The notes under the pieces are model-generated. The model did no database searches, was not told the origin of the DNA, and saw nothing but the letters and a program-made list of their open reading frames with translations. Shown piece by piece: positions 27,502 through 38,420 of a DNA stretch of 64,000 nt. Every line of letters starts with the position of its first letter. The first letter of the stretch is position 1. The stretch spans positions 123,309 to 187,308 of the forward strand of contig JAJEBG010000016.1 of the NCBI GenBank assembly GCA_022824005.1. Reading direction: 5' to 3'. A program made the position numbers and the translations under genes. The stretch is from Paracoccaceae bacterium (lineage in GTDB: Bacteria > Pseudomonadota > Alphaproteobacteria > Rhodobacterales > Rhodobacteraceae).

Positions 27502-28743
27502 ATGAAAACCTGCGTCACCTACGATTTGATGGAAAGTGCCCGAAGATCAAACGAAATTCTTGGGGCCGCCTTCAAGGCTTATTGGTCCTCTCCCTTCTTT
27601 GAACCCATGCCTCATCTGGCCCCCGCCCAATTGGCTTCATGGGGAGCGATCACCGAGCAAAGTTTCCGACGCATTGATCAAAAACCTGATTGGGGCATTG
27701 ACAAGACCATAACCAAAGGCCGAGAGTATGGTGTGGAAAAGATTTGTGCGGTTGACAAACCCTTTTGCCAACTCACTTATTTTAATGTCAAAAAGCGCCC
27801 CTCATCGCCACGAAAAGTGCTGTTGATTGCGCCAATGTCGGGACATTATGCGACGCTTCTACGTCGCACCGTCATCAGTCTTCTTCCTGATTGCGATCTT
27901 TATGTGACGGAGTGGCAAAACGCCCGCGATGTCCCCGTTTCGGCGGGCCAATTCGACGTTGAGGATTTTACGCTTTATCTGACCGAATTTATGCAGTTCC
28001 TTGGTGCCGATACGCATGTCATCGCGGTCTGCCAACCGGCCCCCTTGGCATTGGCGGCGACCGCCTATCTTGCAGCCCACTCTCCAACATCTCAACCCAA
28101 CTCACTCATCCTAATTGGCGGCCCTGTCGTTCCCGACGCTGCGCCAACAGAAGTGACGGATTTTGGCCGCAGGCTGAGTATGGGGCAACTAGAACATTAT
28201 TTCATTCAGAATGTGGGGGCCAATCATGCGGGTGTCGGTAGAGAAGTCTATCCGGGTGTCCTTCAGCTCGCCTCTTTCATGTCGATGAATCTCCCCACTC
28301 ATTTTCATGCCTTCGCCAATCAAATTCATCGTCGTACCATCGGTCAAGCAACCGATCATGATCGGCACAACAACTTTTACAACGAATATTTAGCCGTCAT
28401 GGACTTAACCAAGGAGTTTTACCTTTCAACAATTGAACGTATTTTCAAACGTTCGGAAATCGCCCATGATTGCTTTTCGCTCCGAGGCCAACCGGTTGAA
28501 CTCCGGGCCATCGACCGCACCGCGGTCAAAACTGTCGAAGGGGGTCAAGACGATATTTCGGCCCCCGGCCAATGCTCAAGTGCCCTTAACCTGCTGACCG
28601 GCCTTCCCGATCGGATGAAGTCGAGTCATATTGAGCCTCAAGCGGGTCATTACGGTATTTTTGCTGGCAAGATGTGGTATCACAATATTCGACCGCTGGT
28701 CTTGGACTTTATGGATACACACCGTGGGTCAGGCGCCAATTAA
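27502..28743 (+). CDS. phaZ: Intracellular polyhydroxyalkanoate depolymerase
   Basis: Mobilises stored PHB in the cell. The protein has 413 residues and no signal peptide, and it matches the PhaZ1-type intracellular depolymerases of Ralstonia and alphaproteobacteria. The nucleophile elbow is VCQPAPLALAA, using Cys in place of the usual lipase Ser, and a conserved His lies in PQAGHYGIFAGKMWY near the C-terminus. Opening sequence MKTCVTYDLMESARR is family-typical. Divergence from phaC places synthesis and breakdown under neighbouring promoters. Confidence 0.94.
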   Translation: MKTCVTYDLMESARRSNEILGAAFKAYWSSPFFEPMPHLAPAQLASWGAITEQSFRRIDQKPDWGIDKTITKGREYGVEKICAVDKPFCQLTYFNVKKRPSSPRKVLLIAPMSGHYATLLRRTVISLLPDCDLYVTEWQNARDVPVSAGQFDVEDFTLYLTEFMQFLGADTHVIAVCQPAPLALAATAYLAAHSPTSQPNSLILIGGPVVPDAAPTEVTDFGRRLSMGQLEHYFIQNVGANHAGVGREVYPGVLQLASFMSMNLPTHFHAFANQIHRRTIGQATDHDRHNNFYNEYLAVMDLTKEFYLSTIERIFKRSEIAHDCFSLRGQPVELRAIDRTAVKTVEGGQDDISAPGQCSSALNLLTGLPDRMKSSHIEPQAGHYGIFAGKMWYHNIRPLVLDFMDTHRGSGAN

Positions 28744-28997
28744 ATTGCCTCTTGGGCGCGGATTCATCACCGCTGATACAAATTGAAAATCGCCCAATCG
28801 CGAATTTGAAAAAAGTCGACAGAGGAGATTGAACATCCACTCCCTGTCATTGTGACCATTTGTATCCTACCCGTCTGTTGATGACCAAGACGCTCGGCCG
28901 CCAAAGGCAAACCCATCCTAATCAATAATTTTGCTGCAATCCGATGGGTATTGACAGATAATGAACCGTCGGGACTTGACGGGCACTCGCATTGTTT
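28744..28997. other. Intergenic stretch between phaZ and the SLC13-type permease
   Basis: About 250 nt with no supportable gene. A minus-strand frame crosses it, but its composition is that of an antisense shadow and it runs into the permease gene. Confidence 0.4.
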
Positions 28998-30773
28998 ATG
29001 AATTTTATTGCAGAGAATTGGGCCGCACTTGCGGTAATCGCCGTGACTTTGGTCATGTTTGCCCTGTTCATCACGGAGGTTTACCCAGTCGAGACGATCG
29101 CGGTTTTGGGCGCGGGCTTCTTGCTTGCGACAGGATTGCTGCCTCAAGACAAAGCTCTAAATGTGTTTTCGAACCCAGCACCGTGGACAATTGTCGCTAT
29201 GTATATCCTGTCCGGTGCGTTGGTTCGAACAGGTGTATTGGACGCTCTCTCCGGCAGTGTCACAAACTTGAGCGATCAAAAACCCCTGCTGACACTGATC
29301 CTACCGGCCGCCTTGGTGATTATGTCATCTGCTTTCGTCAACAATACACCCGTCGTGTTAACACTCATTCCCGTCGTCATCGTGGCCTCCACCAAAATAG
29401 GTGTTGCCCCGTCCAAACTCTTGATTCCGCTATCCTACCTGTCGATATTCGGCGGCATATGCACGTTGATTGGAACGTCAACAAATCTGCTCGTTGATGG
29501 TATGGCCCGCGCCGCCGGGATGGCCCCTTTTACGATGTTTGAAATCACTCCACTCGGTGTGATCCTCGCGGCCTTTGGAGTCCTCTATTTGCGTATTCTT
29601 GGCCCCCGTCTCTTGCCCCATCGCGAGTCGTTTCGTGTCATTTTGCGAGATCGAACCAAAATGAAATTCTTCACAGAAGTGATCATCTCAGCCGAAAGCG
29701 AATTGATTGGGAAAAGAGCCCTTGAGGTCGATATATTCCGCAGAAGCGGCGTCCGTGTCATTGATGTCATCCGCCAAGGCTCGACTTTACGACGACATTT
29801 TCCAAATGTTAACTTGGTCGAAGGTGATAGGGTCATTTTGCGGACCAACAAGGCCGAGATTATTGGGCTACACTCGCAGAGTGAGTTCAATCTCGCTGAA
29901 AAAGTGTCTTCACAAGAGACTGAAACTGTCGAAGCCCTTATTTCTCCGCGTTCTCGTTTGATCGGCAAAACAATGGGCTCGCTTGAGTTGGATCGACGCT
30001 ATCGGATTTACGTTCTCGCCGTGCATCGGCCGAGGAACCAGGCGCCGATCGGTCAACTCGACAATGTGCAAATCCGCATCGGTGACACCTTGTTGCTTGA
30101 GGGCTCGGCCTCGGATATCCACAGATTTGCACTCGACTATGATGTCATGGAAATCGAAAAGCCTGACACTCAACCTTATCGCCGCAATAAAGCCCCCATC
30201 GCAATCCTGACACTTGTGGCCCTTGTCGTACTTGCTGTTTTTGGGGTGATGCCCGTTCATTCCCTCGCGATCATTGCCATTGCGGTGGTGATCGGCACTC
30301 GTTGTGTTGACACCGAGGAAGGTTTGTCCTTCGTTGATGGCCGACTTCTAGCCCTCATTTTTTCTATGTTGGGAGTCGGGGCCGCGATGGAGTCGGCGGG
30401 TTCAATCACGCTCATTGCTGACATGCTATCGCCTCTTTTGGCCGGCTGGCACCCGATATTCGTGGTGTGGCTCGTTTATATTTTGACATCTACCTTGACC
30501 GAAATGGTGTCCAACAATGCGGTCGCTGTGGTGATGACTCCGGTCGCAATCGGAATCGCCGCGTCTCTTGGGATTGATCCTCGGCCATTGGTCGTTGCCG
30601 TTATGGTGGCCGCGTCAGCGAGTTTTGCGACCCCAATCGGATACCAAACGAACACGCTGGTGTTTGGCCCCGGGGGTTACAAATTTTCTGATTACCTTAT
30701 CATCGGTTTGCCATTAAACATTTCATTTGGTGTCTTGTCTAGTGTTCTCATTCCGCTGTTTTGGCCATTCTAA
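28998..30773 (+). CDS. SLC13/DASS-type permease with two RCK_C (TrkA-C) domains
   Basis: Ion-coupled anion transporter of 591 residues. N-terminal helices (1-210) contain the motif SSAFVNNTPVVLTLIPVV, and the C-terminal half repeats it as TEMVSNNAVAVVMTPVAI, the two inverted-repeat signatures of the divalent anion:Na+ symporter superfamily. Between the halves lie two TrkA-C-like domains (about 225-290 and 315-385), each with a SRLIGK or SELIGK opening. This arrangement is typical of the sulfate/SLC13 permeases annotated near sulfur or dicarboxylate genes; the substrate is unknown. The start is ATG 28998, two codons inside a TTG-opened frame. Confidence 0.86.
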   Translation: MNFIAENWAALAVIAVTLVMFALFITEVYPVETIAVLGAGFLLATGLLPQDKALNVFSNPAPWTIVAMYILSGALVRTGVLDALSGSVTNLSDQKPLLTLILPAALVIMSSAFVNNTPVVLTLIPVVIVASTKIGVAPSKLLIPLSYLSIFGGICTLIGTSTNLLVDGMARAAGMAPFTMFEITPLGVILAAFGVLYLRILGPRLLPHRESFRVILRDRTKMKFFTEVIISAESELIGKRALEVDIFRRSGVRVIDVIRQGSTLRRHFPNVNLVEGDRVILRTNKAEIIGLHSQSEFNLAEKVSSQETETVEALISPRSRLIGKTMGSLELDRRYRIYVLAVHRPRNQAPIGQLDNVQIRIGDTLLLEGSASDIHRFALDYDVMEIEKPDTQPYRRNKAPIAILTLVALVVLAVFGVMPVHSLAIIAIAVVIGTRCVDTEEGLSFVDGRLLALIFSMLGVGAAMESAGSITLIADMLSPLLAGWHPIFVVWLVYILTSTLTEMVSNNAVAVVMTPVAIGIAASLGIDPRPLVVAVMVAASASFATPIGYQTNTLVFGPGGYKFSDYLIIGLPLNISFGVLSSVLIPLFWPF

Positions 30774-31491
30774 AGAACGGTCATACACGCGTCACTGCCG
30801 CAAATCGCATTTGGTGACGTTAACCGGCCGCCCGTCATCATCGCCGCGGCATCGGATACAAAGAAAACGACCGCGCATTAAATTCTCGACTTGGGTGAAG
30901 CGAGACAACTAAATCTTCTTTTCAATCGACTCACGCATTTTCGGATTTCTTTGAGTAGGTTCGGGTAAGTCGTGTTCACGCGAATCCCATAGGGTGCCCA
31001 TTCAATGGCCATAGATTTTGTTATCCCCTCAACGGCGTGTTTGGGCGCACAATAAGCGGAAATTTCCGCGCCATTCGTGAGAGCCATCTGACTCGACATT
31101 TGGATAATGGAGACCCCGGACTCCTGCATGCCTCTTGCGGCTTCACGAGCTACAAGAAAGGCACCTCGACAATCGACAGTTATGACGTCATCAAAGTTTA
31201 CCGATGAAGTCTCCATAGCGGGCGAAGTTACGACGATATCAAAACTGTCTTCTAACCTAAAGAAGATCGTACTTGATCCAGTTTTGAGATATCGACTTGC
31301 GCGGCACAGGCCTTTAAGCCTTCATCACTGATCTTTGACACAGATTGGCAAAGCGCCTCATGGTCTCTTGCAACAACCACCACATCTACAACCGCGACTG
31401 CGTGTGTCAATCCAATACACCATGACGCGCCGATGACGCCGGCTCGTTTCCTTTCAGGCCTGAATGAAGGAATACGTGGAAGTGTTGTCAT
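30770..31491 (-). pseudogene. Short-chain dehydrogenase/reductase pseudogene
   Basis: Remnant of an SDR oxidoreductase. The N-terminal part, MTTLPRIPSFRPERKRAGVIGAS, begins the NAD(P)-binding fold, but the TGxxxGIG motif has become IGASWCIG. A frameshift near 31255 moves the frame to the part reading SFDIVVTSPAMETSSVNFDD, then the catalytic Ser (QMSSQMALTNG) and YxxxK (YCAPKHAVEG) are still readable. After GIRVNTTYPN the substrate loop is shortened. An in-frame TAA at 30878-30880 interrupts the C-terminal tail, which still reads CAVVFFVSDAAAMMTGGRL. Its last bases overlap the end of the permease gene. Confidence 0.82.
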
Positions 31492-31959
31492 TTTGATTTT
31501 TTTTAATGGTTAGGAAGTCTTTCAGCTCAAAACGCCTCTTATGACAGAAACTTCACCTAATACTTTTTGCCAAGTTCAAACCCTGATTGCCATATGGTTG
31601 TGTCACTGGGCACATTTCGCTTTATCGACTTTTTCAATTAAATGACTTGGAGCCGATACAACATCTGAAGAAAACTTAATATCTGCTCGTCGGTCTCCTT
31701 GGCTCAACTCACACAAATTTACGAGACTCGAAAGCTTTCATTGACTTCTTCCAATTTCACACACTATTTGTATATCTCTTGTAAACGGATAAGAAAAATC
31801 CCCGACGCGACTTTTTACACGCTGGCAAAATGGCAATAATTTGTATATCCTCATAAAGTTCAAAGATATATCCTTGAGCACGACAACCATTGGGTTGACT
31901 TTTTGGTTCAGCAATATAAAAAAATGTCGTCCCACTTATTCTTGAAGGAAAATTGATAA
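31492..31959. other. AT-rich intergenic stretch upstream of dxs
   Basis: No gene is recognised in these 468 nt; short minus-strand frames here resemble no known protein. TTGACT (31895-31900) and TATAAA (31915-31920) upstream of dxs are spaced only 14 nt apart, so they are a weak promoter candidate. AAGGA lies just before the dxs ATG. Confidence 0.4.
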
Positions 31960-33855
31960 ATGTCTTTGTCAACACCTTTACTCGACCGTGTCAAAATTCC
32001 AGCTGATTTGCGCAATTTCAGTATTCCTCAGTTGAAACAATTGTCAAAAGAAATTCGTTTGGATTTAATCAATACAGTGTCTCAAACTGGGGGACATCTC
32101 GGTGCCGGTCTTGGGGTTGTCGAATTGACGGTCGCGCTCCACTATCTCTTTGATGCTCCTGAAGATAAAATCATTTGGGATGTTGGACACCAAGTTTATC
32201 CGCATAAAATCCTAACGGGGCGACGAGAACGAATGAATACCATTCGTCAGGGCGATGGACTTTCGGGATTCACCAAACGAGATGAGAGCGAATATGATCC
32301 ATTCGGGGCTGCCCATGCCTCAACTTCAATTTCCTCAGCCCTCGGATTTGCGGTCGCTCGTGACCTTGAGGACAAAGATCACAATGTGATTGCTGTCATC
32401 GGTGATGGTGCCTTATCAGGGGGATTGGCCTTTGAAGGGTTCAACAATGCTGGCGCTCTGGGCAACCGTCTGATCGTCATCCTCAACGACAATGAGATGT
32501 CGATCGCACCACCGGTGGGTGCAGTCTCCAACTATCTTTCAAAGATATTCTCAGCTTATCAATATATCAAAGTCAGGGAAATTGGCTCAAAAGTGAAAGG
32601 CGCACTGCCATCCCCGTTCAAGGTCGCGGCTGAACTCGCGGAAGTTGCTGAAAAATATGCCCATAAGGCCGTTGGAGATGGGGGAATCTTTAGAGATTTA
32701 GGTTTTGAATATTTTGGGCCGATCGACGGACATGATCTGGATCAACTCGTCTCGGCTCTTCGTTATTTGAAAGAACGCGAGGATGAAGGCCCGGTTCTCC
32801 TCCACACACTCACCTATAAAGGGAAGGGTTTTGCGCCGGCAGAAAAATCGGATGATAAATACCACGGCGTCGGAAAATTTGATGTTGCGACCGGCCGCTT
32901 GCACAAGTCAAGCCCAGGGGCCCCGTCGTATACTAAAGTTTTCAGCGATAGCCTGATCCGTGAAGCTGAACGTGATGAAAAAATAGTTGCGATTACCGCC
33001 GCCATGCCATCCGGCACCGGTGTAGACAAGTTCTCAGAAAAATTCCCTGAACGCACTTTTGATGTCGGGCTCGCCGAGCAGCATGCGGTCACTTTTGCTG
33101 CCGGCCTTGCCGCCGAAGGATTGCGCCCCTTCGCCGTCATCTATTCAACTTTCCTGCAGCGCGCTTTCGATCCCATTATCCATGATGTCGCGATCCAAAA
33201 CTTGCCTGTAAGATTCGCCATTGACCGTGCAGGATATGTGGGCGCCGATGGGCAGACACATTGTGGGGCCTTTGATCTCGCTTACCTCGGCTGTATTCCA
33301 AATTTTGTGATCATGGCTCCGGCCGACGAAGCCGAACTTGTTCATATGGTCAAGACGGCGGCCGTGTGGGACGAAGGGCCGATCGCTTTTCGATACCCAC
33401 GTGGATCGGGAACGGGAGTCGATTTACCCGAGGCCGGTCAAATCCTAGACATTGGGCAAGGACGGCTGATACGTGAAGGCTCAAGGGTCGCTCTGCTTTC
33501 GTGTGGAACGCGGCTCGCAGATTGCCTGGCGGCCGCCGACCAACTTGCGGAATCGAAGCTCGACATAACAGTCGCGGACGCACGATTTGTCAAGCCGATA
33601 GACATAGACTTACTGCTGCGGCTCGCACGTGAGCATGACATTCTCGTTACAGTTGAAGAGGGGTCTGTCGGCGGTTTCTCAACGCAGGTGTTCCATGCGC
33701 TAGCCAATCACGGTATGCTTGACAAGGGTCTTAAAATTCGCTCCCTCGTGATGCCGGATAGATTTTTGGATCAAGACACACCGCAGAGACAAGTTGAAAT
33801 GGCCAAATTGGATTCCGAACAGATTAAGTCCACGGTGAGAGAACTCATTGGTTGA
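31960..33855 (+). CDS. dxs: 1-Deoxy-D-xylulose-5-phosphate synthase
   Basis: First enzyme of the MEP isoprenoid pathway, joining pyruvate and glyceraldehyde 3-phosphate with thiamine diphosphate; its product also feeds thiamine and pyridoxal synthesis. It has 631 residues, the normal length. Key regions are [17 protein letters not shown], the ThDP/Mg motif [18 protein letters not shown] with NDN after it, the second-domain [20 protein letters not shown] and the C-terminal domain from [12 protein letters not shown]. It stands alone between two pseudogenes; the usual partners (ispA, xseB, TlyA) are not adjacent. Confidence 0.96.
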   Translation: MSLSTPLLDRVKIPADLRNFSIPQLKQLSKEIRLDLINTVSQTGGHLGAGLGVVELTVALHYLFDAPEDKIIWDVGHQVYPHKILTGRRERMNTIRQGDGLSGFTKRDESEYDPFGAAHASTSISSALGFAVARDLEDKDHNVIAVIGDGALSGGLAFEGFNNAGALGNRLIVILNDNEMSIAPPVGAVSNYLSKIFSAYQYIKVREIGSKVKGALPSPFKVAAELAEVAEKYAHKAVGDGGIFRDLGFEYFGPIDGHDLDQLVSALRYLKEREDEGPVLLHTLTYKGKGFAPAEKSDDKYHGVGKFDVATGRLHKSSPGAPSYTKVFSDSLIREAERDEKIVAITAAMPSGTGVDKFSEKFPERTFDVGLAEQHAVTFAAGLAAEGLRPFAVIYSTFLQRAFDPIIHDVAIQNLPVRFAIDRAGYVGADGQTHCGAFDLAYLGCIPNFVIMAPADEAELVHMVKTAAVWDEGPIAFRYPRGSGTGVDLPEAGQILDIGQGRLIREGSRVALLSCGTRLADCLAAADQLAESKLDITVADARFVKPIDIDLLLRLAREHDILVTVEEGSVGGFSTQVFHALANHGMLDKGLKIRSLVMPDRFLDQDTPQRQVEMAKLDSEQIKSTVRELIG

Positions 33856-36215
33856 AGGAAACCTGTCTATCGAAAGAGATCAACTCTTCCAACGTCGGCA
33901 TTATGAAGCAGCCCAGCCTCACGCCTATCGGTGCTTATGAGAGGGGGAATCACCAAAGGCTAGGCAACAAAATTCCTAATCTTCTCTCCATGTCGTGACA
34001 TTTAGGCGTTATCCCATCCGAAAACAGATTGGTGACGAGATAAAGTTGATCCCATTGGGGACCAATTCGCACAACCGAGTCACCAGACGATCAAATGCAT
34101 TTCTGCCATTTCATACGACTTAATAGACAATAAACTTTCTGAAACAAACGGTTCAATAAACTTCGGTTGCCACTCAATCAGGTGTTTGCTGGCTTCAAGA
34201 TCGTTACGATTTTTGCGTGCGTTGAAAACCTTATAACATTGTACCGATAGAACCAATTTCCCCGTCACTGAGTCAAAGAGATCAAGGGTACCTAGCGCAC
34301 CTTCACCTTCAAGCGATCTCATTTGTCCGATCGGAGAAACTTCGGCAGGGTGGGTTTCGATTTCACTGAAGAAGTGTGTGGTTAGCCGTCCACCGCTCGG
34401 CTGGCCATAATAATAGATATTATCCATACTTTTTGGGATTGAGATAAAATCAGAGATCGTGGCTAAATTGAAGATGAAGGTCTGTAATCCTCCATCGATT
34501 AAGGTGGGGTAGAAAATATAACCTTCATCCCTTGCTTTGGAGAGGAGTTGCTCGTCGATTTCTATCTCAGCAAAACAATCTAAGTTCCTCGGATTTTTCA
34601 ACGCCTTTTTGATGGTTTGACATGATGGACCATAAAGGAAGGCATCACCAAGGACGGCCTCGAAATATTCATAATAGTTATATTCTTCTTCATCTCGAAA
34701 CAGCGAAAATCCCGTCCAATCGACATCTCCCAAACATCTGTCTGGACACGCTTCTTCTGGGGTTATAAGCCGCACCCGGCCCCGGCTATGCAAATCACTC
34801 GTCGAGTCTTTCTCGTAGCGTCGTGAGGAAATCGTGAATTCATAGCTATCCGGCGCGTTGATAATGGATTTGAGTTCCGTTTGCAGTCGAACGGGATTGT
34901 CCGTCACATTACAGGGTAGAAGAAATTCGATGAACTCAATATGGACCGGTGCTCCCTTCATAGCTTGCAGTATAAGTTCAATATATCCGGCGGCCGGCAT
35001 AATGGCCACGTTCTGCACCACGTGTTCCGCCGCCCATGGGAATGCGCTCCGACTGAATCGAGACTCAAAAACAGGATGATGAAAGTCCACTTGGTGACCC
35101 ACCAATGGACCCGCAGCGTATGCGCCCGCTTCGTTGAATGTGAAGTCATCAGCCAATTCGTCAACTCGGATATCTTCATCGCGAGGATGCCCGGGCAGTT
35201 GTTCAGACATCGGCTTGGGTCGAGGAAATTTGTTGGAGAAATCTAAATCTATACCCGAACAATATAACGCGCCCAAACTCTTAAGAAATGCCGTTTGTGT
35301 ATCCGCTCCTCGCATCAAAGTGGGAATAGGATTGGGTGGCACCGCACCTTCACCATATTGGTTTTGGGCGATCACGGGTTGCAGCGCCGAGTGCGGGGCC
35401 AATTCCAATATGACACTGGGCCGGTCTTGGCGCAAAATAGTTTCCATGGCGGCGGCAAATCGCACCGGTTGGCGGATATTACTCCACCAGTAATCGCTGC
35501 CGAAATTCTCATTCAATTGTCCTGTCACTGAAGAGATAAAGGCACAATTTGTAGATGTTGGAAGGTCATCAAGAAAAGCCAGTTCTGTCTTCACATCTCC
35601 TTCAATGCTATCCATCGCACTTGAGTGAAGGGCGATATTTCCGGCCAATAAATGATGCTGTATTTCTCGATTTTCAAAGGCTTCAATGATGGGCTGGAGA
35701 CTCTTCTCTTTCCCACAAATTACCGAACTCACGGGCGAGTTCTCGCAGGTAAATTCAACAAAGGATGTCCTTGTCCCTTCAAAATCGACATCAATTCCTG
35801 CTTGATTAAGAATCTCTTCCAATGTGTCACGGTCTAATCCGACGGCCAACATCCGACCTGAACCTGCAACGCGCTTTTGCAAAAAGGAACGATGATAGGC
35901 GAGGCGGGTCGCACTTTCTAAATCCAAGGCCCCACAAGCGTAAGCCGCCGCGACTTCCCCTGAACTTTGCCCCATCACGCAATCAGGATAAACCCCCCAA
36001 GTCTTAAACAATTCAAACAGACCCAGTTGAAGCATGAATATCGCTGGCTGTGCGAGTTCAACCTGATTGAGTTTATTTTGCGGTGCCTCAAAACTCTGAT
36101 CACGCAGGGAAAATCCCGCCAAATTCTGCCACGTCTTGTCAACCGCATCAATCGTCCTTCTAAATACCGTGTCGGCACCATATAAATCCCGTCCACAGTG
36201 TGACCATTGGGTCCC

Positions 36216-36218
36216 CTA
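36216..36218 (-). other. In-frame TAG at the AT entry motif
   Basis: The frame reads RIATVFSG-TAG-GTQWSHCGRDLYG. AT domains have FxFxGQGxQW here, so a single CAG-to-TAG transition of the conserved Gln codon explains the break. Confidence 0.85.
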
Positions 36219-36521
36219 CCCTGAAAACACCGTTGCGATACGGTGCTCAATACCCTCTGGCACCGTCGATGACGGAATCTTCTCTTCAATCACATCTGTC
36301 AACTTGGCCTGCAGGTCATCCAATGAGGTCACAGTCAGAGCGACGCGTTTCAAGTAATGCGTACGCCGACGACTTAGATTTCCAGCAAACGTATAAAGAT
36401 CGAGTGTGTCGCGTTGATCAGCGATGAGATCATTCAGTTGTTTTGCCGATCTAACTAAAGTCAGTGAATTTCTTGCCGAGAGTGGAATCATATATTCAGA
36501 TTTGGGGTTCAGCGGAATTGA

Positions 36522-36524
36522 CTA
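36522..36524 (-). other. In-frame TAG within the PKS remnant
   Basis: The KS portion ends ...YRPHEKRQ then TAG, and the same frame continues ten codons later as MIPLSARNSLTLV, the normal KS-to-AT linker. No base shift is needed, so this is a single nonsense change. Confidence 0.8.
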
Positions 36525-37846
36525 TTGCCTTTTCTCATGGGGTCGATACTCACCGACAAGGCAGTGACCGCCGGCCCCCCCTAACCCGAACGAGTTGATA
36601 CCAATAGTCACCGGGCGTGAGGGAAAAGGTTCAACCTCAGTCTGGACATGCATGCAGCGGGGATCAAAATCAATTTCTGGGTTGAGTGTCCGATAGTTCT
36701 TGGAAATCGGGGCGAAAGTCCGATGTCTCATCATCATGATTACTTTCATCAGAGACGAACCAAACGCCGCCGCCTCTAAATGACCAATGTTACTTTTGAC
36801 ACTTGAAATTCTCAGGGGTTCGACTCTGCTATCACTTCTAAATGTCTCTGAGATGGCATTGCCCTCAATACGATCACCAACTTGAGTACCCGTCGCGTGG
36901 GCTTCTATATAGTCAATCTCGTCTGCGCCTAACCCGGCTCTATCCATGGCGTGATGCATCAAGTCGATCTGAGAATGTCGCGTCGGAGCCGTCAAGTAGC
37001 GACCGGGTGCCAAACCAATCGCATCGTCGGCCGCACCCCGCGGCATTGACTGAAGTTGGCTTTGATGACCGCATAAATCGGGTCACCATCCCTCTCAGCC
37101 GTCTCAAGCGGCTTGATAGCAAAGATAAACCCGCCTTCTGAGCGCATATATCCGTTGGCTCGCGCATCAAAAGAAGAACACTTTCCGTCAGGGCTGATGA
37201 CCCGCATAATATTGAAGCTTCCGCTAATGATAGGACTCGTCAGCGCATTGACAGCACCAACCAAAGCTTGGTCGCAATCCCCGTTCTGAAGAGATATGAT
37301 GGCGCCGTGGAAGGCTGTTAACCCCGACAAACAGGCGGTACAAAAGGTGATGGAGGACCCCATCAAATTGAAGTGATGGGATATTTTATTGGCCAACATG
37401 GATAAGCTGGTTCCCGATACTGTATGCTCATTTGGACCATACATGTGACGCCATTTGGCCACCCCCGGTACCTGTGCTCCCGTTCGGCTGTTACGAAGCG
37501 CATGGAAGTCCCAGCCGGCATGTTCCACCGTTTGCCAAGCGCAACTGAGAACCATTCTCACTTGTTGCTCGGTGCGGATCATCTCGGTCACCGACAACCC
37601 AAAAAAGCCGCGATCTATCCCCAAACGTTGATCGTCCTCTAGTAAACCCTCCCATGGACTTCCGAACCGTCCCGGCACCGTAGCCTCTTCAATCGGAACA
37701 ACTCCTCGACCATAACGTTTGGTCACATTCTCTTGAACAATTCGACGCTCACAAATCAATTACCAAAACTCGTCATCACTACGGATACCGCAAGGAAGCC
37801 GATGGCTGTAACCTACAATGGCTATAGGCATATCCTGCCTCGCCAT

Positions 37847-38420
37847 TCGTGAAGAATGTGTCATGGATTGCTCTCTCTCTTATCGCTCACCGCACAAAAT
37901 GTGTGGTGACCATAAGACCTTGTGGCTGTCATTGGACACAACCCCGGTGTCGGGAGATAAAACAGGTAGGGGGAGTGAGTGAGACAATACACCGTCTCAA
38001 ACATGGGGCCATTCAAACCTTCAATCTGCGCGAATAAAACGGTTTTCAATTTAAGCGGTCCCAGAGAAAAGTTGTTGGCGGTTGGGGTTTAAGAAAGCCC
38101 CGGCTCGACCGTTCGATTTGCAAACTTTCCTATGCCAAACCGATATGACAAACCGATCGTATTTCAAGTGACCTTTATATAATCATTACATTGTGTTAGA
38201 GAAACTCTGTATATAACAATCAAGCCCATTTTAAGAGCCCATCACCACTCTTTCCCCATTTACATGCGTTGATTCGAATCCATTGTTTACTCAAACAGAT
38301 ATGTTTGATTTCCCGAGGCGCATGACGTTTGCACGTTATTGGAGAATTATCAGTTTCGCATTAAATGGAGTTCAATAAAGGATGTCTGACAGACTGCGTC
38401 ATCAAAAGGATATTCAGGTC
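37847..38420. other. AT-rich intergenic stretch between the PKS remnant and the GATase-IMPase gene
   Basis: No gene is recognised. It contains TATAAT at 38178-38183 without a convincing -35 element at the right distance. A minus-strand frame at 37861-38049 resembles nothing known and may be former upstream sequence of the PKS. An ATG at 38382 lies in frame with the downstream gene. Confidence 0.4.

Larger units (their letters stand above)
33950..37846 (-). pseudogene. Type I polyketide synthase pseudogene (KS-AT-DH remnant)
   Basis: Read leftwards, the pieces join into one PKS module. The KS opens at ATG 37846 or 37831 (MPIAIVGYSHRLP) and is broken by TAA at 37760-37762 after SDDEFW. The KS active-site Cys (FCTACLSGL), HATGT and KSNIGH histidines remain. 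A frameshift near 37046 separates YAVIKANFSQ from MPRGAADDAIGLAPGRY. TAG codons at 36522-36524 and 36216-36218 (GQG-type motif, CAG to TAG) interrupt the KS-AT linker and AT start. The AT keeps GQSSGEVAAAYACG, and the DH keeps AAEHVV and TLIDGGLQTF. The frame closes at 34080, and a shifted 46-codon stretch reaches 33950. Downstream ER, KR and ACP domains are absent. Confidence in loss of function is high; the last stretch is tentative. Confidence 0.85.

Noticed and set aside
31895..31920. dxs promoter TTGACT/TATAAA
   Set aside because: A spacing of 14 nt is too short for a normal sigma-70 promoter; kept only as a remark.
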